Shown here piece after piece: positions 44,355 through 51,542 of a DNA stretch of 64,000 bases. The position numbers and the translations under genes were made by a program. The stretch's first letter is position 1. The number at the start of each line of letters is the position of its first letter. The notes below the pieces were generated by a model, which was not told the origin of the DNA, made no database searches, and saw only the letters and a program-made list of their open reading frames with translations. The stretch comes from Oligoflexus sp. (lineage in GTDB: Bacteria > Bdellovibrionota_B > Oligoflexia > Oligoflexales > Oligoflexaceae), in NCBI RefSeq assembly GCF_035712445.1, contig NZ_DASTAT010000095.1, positions 1 to 64,000 of the forward strand, given 5' to 3'.

Positions 44355-44418
44355 GCGGTCAGCCATTCGCAGCCGCAACCCTCGATAGGTTTATGTTTCA
44401 CTTTTCACGGAGTCTCTC

Positions 44419-45843
44419 ATGAAATCCTCTTGCTTGTGTCTCAGGCGATCCATCCTTGCCCTGGGGGCCTTGTTGCTCCTTCACAATATCGCTCCTCAGG
44501 GGCTGGCCGCTGATTTGCCAACAGAAGAAGCAAAACTTACGTTCGCACCTGAAGTGCCTCCGCCTTTGAAGCGCAATACTCCCGCCAAGGTCATCGTCCG
44601 TCTGGAAGCCAAGGAACTCGTATCCCGCCTCGCTGATGGCGTTGACTATACGTTTTGGACGTTCGGCGGTCAGGTTCCGGGAAAATTTATCCGCATCCGT
44701 GAAGGTGATACCGTTGAATTCCATTTCAGCAACCATCCTAGCAGCAAGATGCCTCATAACATCGACCTTCACGCCGTGACAGGTCCTGGCGGTGGCGCGG
44801 CCTCATCGTTCACAGCGCCCGGTCATGAATCAACGTTCTCATTCAAGGCTCTTAACCCTGGCCTCTATATTTACCACTGCGCAACCGCCCCTGTGGGTAT
44901 GCATATCGCCAACGGTATGTACGGCCTGATCTATGTCGAGCCCAAGGAACCCCTGCCTCCAGTTGATCGCGAATACTATGTCCTGCAGAGTGAATTCTAT
45001 ACCAAAGGCAAATACGGTGAACGCGGTCTGCAAGCCTTTAGCATGGACAAGGCCCTGCGGGAACAACCCGATTATGTGGTCTTCAACGGCTCGGTCGGTG
45101 CGTCTGCAAACAAACCCATGACGGCCAAAGTTGGCGAGACCATCCGTCTTTTCGTCGGGAACGGCGGACCCAACCTTGTGTCCTCCTTCCATGTGATCGG
45201 TGAAATCTTCGATCGTGTTTACATTGAAGGCGGAACGGCGATCAACAAAGATGTTCAAACCACTCTCGTGCCTGCTGGTGGCTCGGCTATCGTCGAATTC
45301 AAAGCCGATGTGCCCGGAACCTTCATCATCGTCGACCACTCCATCTTCCGCGCCTTCAACAAAGGGGCACTGGCTCAGATCAAAGTGGAAGGCGACGACA
45401 ACAAGGCCATCTATTCCGGTAAAGAGCGGGACGATGTGTACCTGCCTGAAGGTTCAGGCATTCAAACCATTGATACGGGAACCAAGGCCGCTCCTGCTGC
45501 CAAGACCAAAGCTGAGCGCATCGCTGTCGGTAAAAAAGTATACGACACCAACTGTGCAGCCTGTCACCAGCCGAATGGTGAGGGGATACCCCGTGCCTTT
45601 CCTCCACTCGCCAAGTCTGACTTCCTGAATGCTGATAAGGCCCGGGCGGTAAAAGCCGTGGTGCATGGTTTGGAAGGCAAGATCACAGTCAATGGCGCCG
45701 AGTATGACAGCGTGATGCCGGCCTGGTCTTTAAGCGACGATGATGTGGCCAACGTGCTGACTTTCGTCTACGCGTCCTGGGGCAACAGCGGCAAGGAAGT
45801 GACGCCGGCTGAAGTCGCTGCTGCCAAAGCCACTAAAAAGTAA
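44419..45843 (+). CDS. nirK: copper nitrite reductase with C-terminal cytochrome c domain
   Basis: 474 residues; periplasmic reduction of nitrite to NO. Signal peptide (about 1-31), two cupredoxin domains, then a class I cytochrome c domain (about 365-455; heme motif CAACH). Type 1 Cu ligands: His in MPHNIDLH, Cys and His in YIYHCATAPVGMH, Met in IANGMYG. Type 2 Cu ligands: His in IDLHA, His of YHC, His of VDHSIFRAFNKGAL. Catalytic Asp (HNIDLH) and His (SSFHVIGEIFD) are present, so it should be active. The AniA-like core with a tethered heme electron donor is known from some proteobacteria. First gene of a unit with NirV-like, Sco and lipoprotein genes. Confidence 0.95.
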   Translation: MKSSCLCLRRSILALGALLLLHNIAPQGLAADLPTEEAKLTFAPEVPPPLKRNTPAKVIVRLEAKELVSRLADGVDYTFWTFGGQVPGKFIRIREGDTVEFHFSNHPSSKMPHNIDLHAVTGPGGGAASSFTAPGHESTFSFKALNPGLYIYHCATAPVGMHIANGMYGLIYVEPKEPLPPVDREYYVLQSEFYTKGKYGERGLQAFSMDKALREQPDYVVFNGSVGASANKPMTAKVGETIRLFVGNGGPNLVSSFHVIGEIFDRVYIEGGTAINKDVQTTLVPAGGSAIVEFKADVPGTFIIVDHSIFRAFNKGALAQIKVEGDDNKAIYSGKERDDVYLPEGSGIQTIDTGTKAAPAAKTKAERIAVGKKVYDTNCAACHQPNGEGIPRAFPPLAKSDFLNADKARAVKAVVHGLEGKITVNGAEYDSVMPAWSLSDDDVANVLTFVYASWGNSGKEVTPAEVAAAKATKK

Positions 45844-45858
45844 CACGAGGAACGGCCT

Positions 45859-46665
45859 ATGAGAACGACCAGGGTTTCCGCTCTTATACTGATGCTACTC
45901 TTCGCAAGGGAGCGTACCCTGGCTCAGACGCCGGTGCCCATGATTCAAATTCCAGCGGGTGTCTATGAGTCCTTCGTACCGGAAAAGAAAACACCGAGCG
46001 CTCCGCTCAAGGCGCCTTTGATTCAGGTGGCCGCTTTCCTTCTGGATAAAACACCCGTCACCAATCTCGATTTCCTTCGCTTTGTGGAAGCCCATCCCGA
46101 GTGGCAAAAGGATAAGGTCACTTCGCTTTTTGCGGATGCGACCTATCTTTCCCACTGGGAAGGCGCTTTAAAACCAGGATCTCAGGCACCCGACCAAAGT
46201 CCTGTGATTCACGTCTCCTGGTTCGCCGCGCGGGCTTTCTGCAAGGCTCAGGGCAAACGTCTGCCGACGACCTATGAATGGGAATATGCGGCCAGCCCGG
46301 AATTTTTTGGCAAGTCCGCGACCGATCGCGAGGCGTTTTTGCAGACGATCCTGGAATGGTATTCCCGGCCCTCACCTTCGGTCCTGGGACCTGTGGGGCA
46401 GCCCACTCAACATCGGTTGGGCGTTCAGGACCTGCATGGGCTCATCTGGGAATGGACGGCTGATTTCAGTTCCAACATTGCATCCACCGAACAGCGGGAT
46501 AATTCCGCGCCCAATACTGCGGAATTCTGTGGCGCATCGACTCTGGGTGGGAAAGATCCCACGAATTACGCGAGCTATATGCGCTTTGCTTTTCGCAGCA
46601 GCTTAAAAGGAGGGTTTTCCCTTGCGAATCTTGGCTTCCGTTGCGCGCGCGATGTCGCGCCTTAA
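45859..46665 (+). CDS. nirV: SUMF1/FGE-domain protein, NirV-like
   Basis: 268 residues, exported (signal peptide to about ..RTLAQ). The SUMF1 domain blocks are visible: 'MIQIPAGVY', 'VAAFLLDKTPVTNLDFLRFVEAHPEW', 'SPVIHVSWFAARAFCKAQGKRLPTTYEWEYAAS', 'DLHGLIWEWTADF' and final 'LGFRCARD'. The RGGSW-type motif of true formylglycine-generating enzymes is replaced (FCGASTLGGK), so oxidation of a sulfatase Cys is doubtful. nirV genes encoding such proteins follow nirK in other denitrifiers; the role is undefined, probably in NirK maturation. GAGG lies about 8 bases before ATG 45859. Confidence 0.85.
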   Translation: MRTTRVSALILMLLFARERTLAQTPVPMIQIPAGVYESFVPEKKTPSAPLKAPLIQVAAFLLDKTPVTNLDFLRFVEAHPEWQKDKVTSLFADATYLSHWEGALKPGSQAPDQSPVIHVSWFAARAFCKAQGKRLPTTYEWEYAASPEFFGKSATDREAFLQTILEWYSRPSPSVLGPVGQPTQHRLGVQDLHGLIWEWTADFSSNIASTEQRDNSAPNTAEFCGASTLGGKDPTNYASYMRFAFRSSLKGGFSLANLGFRCARDVAP

Positions 46666-47227
46666 ACTTTGGGTCCTGATCTTCATCGTCGTTCTGCCTG
46701 TTGTTACCGCCCAGCCTCTCATGGGCAAGGACAGCAAGGGCAGCCTTCACGAACTGACAAGCGTATGGAAGGATCAGAATGGCAAAACCTTTCAATGGAA
46801 AGATGCCCAAGGCAGGGTGCTGCTGGTGAGCATGGTCTATACCAGCTGTCAGCAGACCTGCCCTTTGATCATGAGCGAGATGAGCGCTCTGCAGAAATCC
46901 CTGCCCGCGGCGCTCCAGGATAAGGTGGACGTCCTGCTGTTCAGCATGGACCCCAAACGCGATACGCCCGAGCGCCTCAAGGCCTATGCCACAGAACGCA
47001 AGCTGAACCCGAACTGGCGTCTTTTCAATGGTGCCGAGGATGATGTTCTGGAACTCGGAACGGTGCTGGGGTTCCGCTACAAAAAAATGGAAACAGGTGA
47101 TTTCGCCCACTCGAATATCTTCACCGTGGTGGATCAGAAGGGGCAGATGCAGCATCAGCAGCTGGAACTTTTCAAAGGGCGGGCCGATACCGTGGCTGTC
47201 ATGCAGAACCTTTTGAAGACTCCATAA
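46622..47227 (+). CDS. Sco1/SenC family copper chaperone/thiol protein
   Basis: 201 residues, N-terminally anchored thioredoxin-fold protein. Copper-binding CxxxC is in VYTSCQQTCPL; the third ligand His is in DFAHSNIF. 'SMDPKRDTPERLKAYA' is the typical following block. Start TTG 46622 has AGGAGGG 7 bases upstream and overlaps the nirV frame by 44 bases; ATG 46652 has no ribosome site. In this unit it likely supplies copper to NirK or reduces its ligand cysteine (inference), a variation on its cytochrome oxidase role. Confidence 0.9.
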   Translation: MRILASVARAMSRLKLWVLIFIVVLPVVTAQPLMGKDSKGSLHELTSVWKDQNGKTFQWKDAQGRVLLVSMVYTSCQQTCPLIMSEMSALQKSLPAALQDKVDVLLFSMDPKRDTPERLKAYATERKLNPNWRLFNGAEDDVLELGTVLGFRYKKMETGDFAHSNIFTVVDQKGQMQHQQLELFKGRADTVAVMQNLLKTP

Positions 47228-47241
47228 AAAGGAGGAGCGCC

Positions 47242-47961
47242 GTGTCCCGTATCCTTTCCTTCATTCTGCTCACGAGTTTGACTCTGGCCTGCGGCCGCGA
47301 TTCCGGCTCGTCAGGCCCGGCCCCGCAGGAGGCCCAGGACGATGCGACTGCGCGTTGCGCGGCCGTGTCTTCCTCCATCACGCGCATCACTGATGTGATC
47401 GCGCTCATCAACAGTCTGCCGAAGCCCGTCACGCTCGATTGCGTGATTGCAAGTCTCCGGCGTCCTTTCGCACTGAATGCGACGGCCAGCGTGATCAGCG
47501 CGCAGCCGGCGAGCAGTCGCGACAAGCCGCGCATATTCCTGCATCATGAAGGACTCTTTCTTTCCGTCGTTCCCGGCACTGCAACCTTGGAGTTCGGAGA
47601 AACCTGGCAGAGTATTTATTCCATCAAGGGCGAACTGACTTTTCCCATCCAGGAGAACCTTGCGGATAACGCACCTTTTGTCGGCATTGGCCCCATCTTC
47701 AGCAGCAGCCAAAATCAAACACGCTGCGGTGCCCCCTGTCACCTGACAACAGTGGAATACTCCAAACAAGGCGGTGTGACGATCTTTGCCTCGCAGATTG
47801 TGCGTCCCAATCCCGCGCTGGATATTCCTTTGGATGAATTAAAAGCCGCGTGGAAAAATTGCAGCACGCCTGATGATCCTGCGTGCCAGCTTTATAATGC
47901 TCTCTTTGACGAGGCCGATCCTTTGAGCTTCGAGTTCAACGAAGACTTTCCCTTCTTCTGA
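47242..47961 (+). CDS. lipoprotein of unknown function in the nirK unit
   Basis: 239 residues; lipobox LTLAC with acceptor C17, then Asp/Gly/Ser/Pro linker. Cysteines at RCAAV, LDCVI, RCGAPCHLT, NCS and ACQ could form disulfides. CGAPCH is a CxxxCH arrangement, one residue longer than the usual heme c CxxCH, so heme attachment is uncertain. No family recognised. GGAGGAG precedes GTG 47242, and the gap to the Sco gene is 14 bases, so it belongs to the same operon and is probably involved in the same periplasmic redox chemistry (inference). Confidence 0.75.
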   Translation: MSRILSFILLTSLTLACGRDSGSSGPAPQEAQDDATARCAAVSSSITRITDVIALINSLPKPVTLDCVIASLRRPFALNATASVISAQPASSRDKPRIFLHHEGLFLSVVPGTATLEFGETWQSIYSIKGELTFPIQENLADNAPFVGIGPIFSSSQNQTRCGAPCHLTTVEYSKQGGVTIFASQIVRPNPALDIPLDELKAAWKNCSTPDDPACQLYNALFDEADPLSFEFNEDFPFF

Positions 47962-47999
47962 TCACCTCTGCGCGAAGTTCTCCGCAGGCGCGCTGAATA

Positions 48000-48047
48000 A
48001 CGCTATATTTAGTGGTTGAAATGAAATTGAAACACTAGATATGCTAA
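48000..48047 (+). promoter_or_regulatory. paired candidate NrdR boxes upstream of nrdG-nrdD
   Basis: Box 1 ACGCTATATTTAGTGG (48000-48015) and box 2 ACACTAGATATGCTAA (48032-48047) resemble the NrdR consensus ACACTATATATAGTGT at 13 and 11 of 16 positions. They are 32 bases apart start to start, about three helical turns, as known for NrdR sites. They lie 33 bases before nrdG, fitting nucleotide-dependent repression of ribonucleotide reductase. Confidence 0.6.
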
Positions 48048-48079
48048 AGGCATGAGTTCTTCAGCGCGGAGTTGCTGTG

Positions 48080-48526
48080 ATGCGCTATGCCTTTGCTGAT
48101 GTTGTATTTCAGGAAGTTCCCGACGAAATTTCCCTCCTTTTTTTTATCTGTGGCTGCCCGCATCGCTGCCCTGGCTGTCATTCGGCAAGCCTATGGAATG
48201 CCGAGCAGGGTGATTCCCTCAGTTTGGATGTTTATGGCGAATGGCTCGACCGTTATGCCGGTCTTGTCACGTGCATACTTTTTTTCGGCGGCGAGTGGTG
48301 GCCGGAGCAGCTGGCATTACTCCTGAAGACCGCGCAGGGAAGGGGATTCAAAACCTGCCTCTATACCGGCCTTGAACGCGTGAGTCCCGAAATTCAAACG
48401 CATCTTGATTATCTGAAAACAGGTCCCTGGAATCCACGTCTCGGTGGATTGGATCAACCGGGAACCAATCAACGATTCCTACGGCTCGACACAGGTGAAG
48501 TTCTTAATTCCCGATTCCATAGATGA
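48080..48526 (+). CDS. nrdG: anaerobic ribonucleotide reductase activating protein (radical SAM)
   Basis: 148 residues. Radical-SAM activase that creates the glycyl radical on NrdD. The cluster motif is CPHRCPGC (CxxxCxxC, about residues 26-33) preceded by 'LLFFICG', and 'ILFFGGEWWPEQL' gives the GGE SAM-binding motif. ATG 48080 has GGAG 8 bases upstream; GTG 48077 is equally in frame. Its stop at 48524-48526 overlaps the GAGG site of nrdD. Confidence 0.88.
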   Translation: MRYAFADVVFQEVPDEISLLFFICGCPHRCPGCHSASLWNAEQGDSLSLDVYGEWLDRYAGLVTCILFFGGEWWPEQLALLLKTAQGRGFKTCLYTGLERVSPEIQTHLDYLKTGPWNPRLGGLDQPGTNQRFLRLDTGEVLNSRFHR

Positions 48527-48536
48527 GGTTCATGCC

Positions 48537-50321
48537 ATGCTCAAGCTGTCCCTGCCCCAGATCCAGAATAAAGTGGCGTTCATTCAGTCCTATATGTCAC
48601 CCGAGAACGCTGCCTCTTCGTCCCGATTTGATGCCAACGCGAATGTGACCAGCAAGAATCTTGCAACCCTGGAAGCCGAGCTGCATAAAGATATCAGCAT
48701 CCAGATCAACCGGCATCTGATCAGCCAGAAGATTCGGGAACTATTTGACGAGGAAACGGCCGCGGAATATTTGCGGCAGATTGAAGATCATGAGATTTAT
48801 GTTCATGATGAGACCTCTTTGAAACCTTACTGCGCTTCCGTCAGCCTTTACCCCTTCCTGCTGCATGGACTCAGGCCTTTGGGCGGAGAGTCGTCCGCGC
48901 CGCAGCATCTGGATAGTTTCTGTGGATCATTCATCAATCTCGTCTTCGCCCTGAGCTCGCACTTTGCTGGGGCTATCGCGACTGTGGAATTCCTGATGTA
49001 TTTTGATCATTTTGCGCAGAAAACCCTGGGCTCTGACTATCTTGTGGAATCACCGCAGATCGTGCGCAAAAAATTCGAACAGATCGTCTACTCGATCAAC
49101 CAGCCGGCCTCGGCGCGCGGATATCAGTCCGTCTTTTGGAATATTTCGATCTATGACCAGCATTATTTCTCGCATATGTTCGGCGATTTCTATTATCCAG
49201 ACGGCACGCAACCTTCCTGGGAATCTGTGGAAAGGCTGCAAAGATTTTTCATGGGCTGGCTGAACGAAGAACGCACGCGCGCCGTGCTGACGTTTCCGGT
49301 CGTGACGGCTGCCATGCTCATCGACGCAAGCGGGCCCCGCGATCTGGAATTCGCCCGCTTTTGCAGTCAGGAGCTGAGCGAAGGCAACAGCTTCTTCGTT
49401 TACACGTCCCCCCGGGCCGACAGCCTTTCCAGCTGCTGCCGTCTGCGGAATGAAATCAATGACCTGACCTTCAGTTATACTTTGGGTGCGGGCGGCATCG
49501 CGACAGGGTCCATCAATGTGATCACGATCAACATGAATCGGCTCATTCAGGACCGCCGCGATCTGGCCAGCGAGGTCCAGAAGATTTATAGATACCAGAT
49601 GGCTCATGACGCCTTGATCCGGGACTACCGGAAAGCGGGGCTGCTGCCCGTTTATGACGCTGGTTTTATCACGCTCGAAAAACAGTATCTGACGATCGGG
49701 TTGAATGGTCTCCTGGAAGCTGCGGAAGCCGAGGGTCTCACGCCCGGCCGTAACGAGGCTTATATCGAGTTCATTCAAAAGCATCTGAAGGTGATCTATG
49801 ACGAGAATCGCAAGGCCTCCAGGACCTATGGGCGGCTCTTCAACACCGAGCTCGTCCCGGCCGAAAACCTGGGCGTGAAGAACGCCCAATGGGATCGCAA
49901 GGATGGCTATTTCGTGCCGCGCGACTGCTATAACTCCTATCTTTATCCCGTGGAGTCCGAGGGGGTGAACGCGATCGATAAATTCATCCTGCACGGCCAT
50001 GAGACCTGCCAGTACCTGGACGGTGGCTCGGCGCTGCATTTGAATCTTGAAGAATACCTGTCCGCCGCGCAGTACATGGATCTTCTGCGCGTTGCGGCAC
50101 GGACCGGCTGCAATTATTTCTGTACCAACATCCTGATCACGCTCTGCAATGAATGCGGTCATACCGATAAGCGAACCCATCGCGCGTGCGTGCGCTGTGG
50201 AAGCGGGAATGTGGATCACGCCACCCGGGTCATCGGTTATCTGAAGCGCGTGAAGAGTTTTTCAAAGGCTCGGCAGAAGGAGCATGCGGAACGGTTCTAT
50301 GGGCACGTTCGCGGCTTATAG
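48537..50321 (+). CDS. nrdD: anaerobic ribonucleoside-triphosphate reductase
   Basis: 594 residues, class III reductase making dNTPs without oxygen. Start ATG 48537 follows GAGG 8 bases upstream; an in-frame ATG at 48444 would lie inside nrdG. Radical-site motif TRVIGYL with its Gly near the C-terminus, 'SKARQKEHAERFY' tail, and four zinc Cys (CNECG ... CVRCGS) are present. Active-site Cys region 'SSCCRLRNEI' is seen. The N-terminal ATP-cone is missing or much reduced: the protein begins about where the catalytic domain does, which would leave allosteric control simplified (inference). Coupled closely to nrdG. Confidence 0.93.
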   Translation: MLKLSLPQIQNKVAFIQSYMSPENAASSSRFDANANVTSKNLATLEAELHKDISIQINRHLISQKIRELFDEETAAEYLRQIEDHEIYVHDETSLKPYCASVSLYPFLLHGLRPLGGESSAPQHLDSFCGSFINLVFALSSHFAGAIATVEFLMYFDHFAQKTLGSDYLVESPQIVRKKFEQIVYSINQPASARGYQSVFWNISIYDQHYFSHMFGDFYYPDGTQPSWESVERLQRFFMGWLNEERTRAVLTFPVVTAAMLIDASGPRDLEFARFCSQELSEGNSFFVYTSPRADSLSSCCRLRNEINDLTFSYTLGAGGIATGSINVITINMNRLIQDRRDLASEVQKIYRYQMAHDALIRDYRKAGLLPVYDAGFITLEKQYLTIGLNGLLEAAEAEGLTPGRNEAYIEFIQKHLKVIYDENRKASRTYGRLFNTELVPAENLGVKNAQWDRKDGYFVPRDCYNSYLYPVESEGVNAIDKFILHGHETCQYLDGGSALHLNLEEYLSAAQYMDLLRVAARTGCNYFCTNILITLCNECGHTDKRTHRACVRCGSGNVDHATRVIGYLKRVKSFSKARQKEHAERFYGHVRGL

Positions 50322-50322
50322 C

Positions 50323-50706
50323 CTAGCCTCGGGCTGCTTTTTTCATAAAACCATCGACAACCGAGAGAAGGTCGTCCATCTCAAACGGCTTTTCCAGCCA
50401 TCCGTTGGCTCCTGTTTCCTGGGCGCGTAGCCGAATGTCTTCTGCGGCCGAGATGATCACAAAGGGGATGGTGCGATCACGCTCCTCTTTCAGGCGGCGG
50501 CTGAATTCCCAGCCGTTCATCACCGGCATTTTCATGTCGAGAAGGATCAGGTCCGGATTCAGGCTTTGCAGGAGTTTCCAGGCTTCCAGGCCGTTCGCCG
50601 CGGCCTTGACCGCATAACCATGCATGGTCAGGATCTGATCCAGAAGATCCCTGCAGTATTCATCATCTTCAACAACCAAAATGGTTGGCTGCTGTTTATC
50701 GGTCAT
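50323..50706 (-). CDS. single-domain response regulator
   Basis: 127 residues. Receiver domain with the acidic pair (VVEDDEY), phospho-acceptor Asp (LILLDMKMPVMNG), switch Ser (VIISAAE) and Lys (WLEKPF). No output domain, no partner kinase nearby. Convergent with nrdD, with one base between the stops; the short hairpin AGCC/GGCT with a T run at 50325-50343 lies in its last codons and could terminate nrdD. Confidence 0.9.
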   Translation of the reverse strand: MTDKQQPTILVVEDDEYCRDLLDQILTMHGYAVKAAANGLEAWKLLQSLNPDLILLDMKMPVMNGWEFSRRLKEERDRTIPFVIISAAEDIRLRAQETGANGWLEKPFEMDDLLSVVDGFMKKAARG

Positions 50707-51010
50707 TGGGATTTCTCCTTTGTCGGAAGCTCCATGATAAGACAGCTTGCCTTGAAGTCCCGGCTGTTTTTTAGCTGAATTCGCTAAACCGCAATCGTCT
50801 TCTTGATTGGGTGAAAACCCTCTGTCCTTGATACTTTTGCACGGCCTGAACTTTTCTTAACTGGACAAGGCCGGTTCCAGATTTATCTCCCCCTCTTTTT
50901 TCCTGCTATATGTTTAAGTGTCTTACATAAAAAACCCCAGATACCGCCCGGGCTTTTATTGTTATGAATGAGTCTGAACTTGGCTTCATTTTGAATGGAG
51001 GAATCTTTCG
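50707..51010. other. divergent intergenic region
   Basis: 304 bases between the receiver gene and the CBS gene. It carries both promoters, but I see no confident promoter pair, ORF or RNA gene; only the GGAGG ribosome site of the CBS gene at its end. Confidence 0.4.
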
Positions 51011-51451
51011 ATGAAGATCTCTGAAATGATGACCCAGGAAACTGTCTTGATGAGTCCGGAAACCCATTGCCGGCGCGCCTGTGAAATTATGCGCGACAGT
51101 GATATTGGCTTCATTCCTGTGACTGACGGTGATCGAATTCTAGGCGCCGTGACCGATCGCGATATTGCCACGCGTGCGATCGCGCAAGGGCTTGACCCGG
51201 ACAGCACGCCCGTGCGCGAGGTGATGAGCCGCGAGATCGTCTATATCTTCGAAGATCAGGATGAACTGGAAGCCGCCCGCCTGATGCAGGTGAAACAAAT
51301 TCGGCGGCTGGTGGTGCTGAATCGTGACAAGCGCCTTGTGGGTATTCTCTCGCTTTCTGATCTTTCCTCGCATGCCCGCGATCATGCTCTGGCCGGTGAG
51401 GTTCTGGAAAGCATGATGGATCATGGCCAGCATGCGCAGGTCCCCTCATGA
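51011..51451 (+). CDS. CBS-domain pair protein
   Basis: 146 residues made of two CBS domains: 'MMTQETVLMSPETHCRRACEIM' with 'GFIPVTDGDRILGAVTDRDIATRAI', and 'VMSREIVYIFEDQDELEAARLMQ' with 'RRLVVLNRDKRLVGILSLSDLS'. CBS pairs bind adenine nucleotides and act as energy or redox sensors. No catalytic domain is attached, so it may regulate an unknown partner. GGAGG 10 bases before ATG 51011. Its stop overlaps the tandem repeat upstream of the phytase gene. Confidence 0.9.
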   Translation: MKISEMMTQETVLMSPETHCRRACEIMRDSDIGFIPVTDGDRILGAVTDRDIATRAIAQGLDPDSTPVREVMSREIVYIFEDQDELEAARLMQVKQIRRLVVLNRDKRLVGILSLSDLSSHARDHALAGEVLESMMDHGQHAQVPS

Positions 51452-51468
51452 AGATTCCATGAAGTTTC
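51447..51468. promoter_or_regulatory. 11-bp tandem repeat with Pho-box geometry upstream of the phytase gene
   Basis: CATGAAGATTC (51447-51457) is followed directly by CATGAAGTTTC (51458-51468), 10 of 11 identical. Two 7+4-base units in tandem is the architecture of PhoB/PhoP sites, and the next gene encodes a phosphate-releasing enzyme. The bases themselves are not a close match to the E. coli consensus, so this is a candidate only. Confidence 0.4.
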
Positions 51469-51506
51469 CTTTCATACTGGATCTTTAGGGCTAATTTTGC
51501 TTCCAT

Positions 51507-51538
51507 CCTCCTCATGACTTCAGTCCAACATGAGGAGG
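51507..51538 (+). promoter_or_regulatory. hairpin enclosing the phytase Shine-Dalgarno
   Basis: CCTCCTCATG (51507-51516) and CATGAGGAGG (51529-51538) are perfect 10-bp complements around a 12-base loop. The 3' arm contains the whole AGGAGG ribosome site, 4 bases before ATG 51543. In RNA the fold would hide the site, suggesting translational control by a ligand, protein, small RNA or temperature. Confidence 0.6.
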
Positions 51539-51542
51539 TTTC

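Larger units (their letters stand above)
43969..44418. other. 450-base intergenic region upstream of nirK
   Basis: No gene is supported. It contains two inverted repeats (43983-44009 and 44236-44256), an AT-rich stretch at about 44290-44325 and a promoter-like pair at 44327-44354. I looked for a TTGAT-N4-ATCAA (FNR/NNR) box and found none that fits. The reading frame ATG 44207 gives only 17 codons. Confidence 0.5.
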
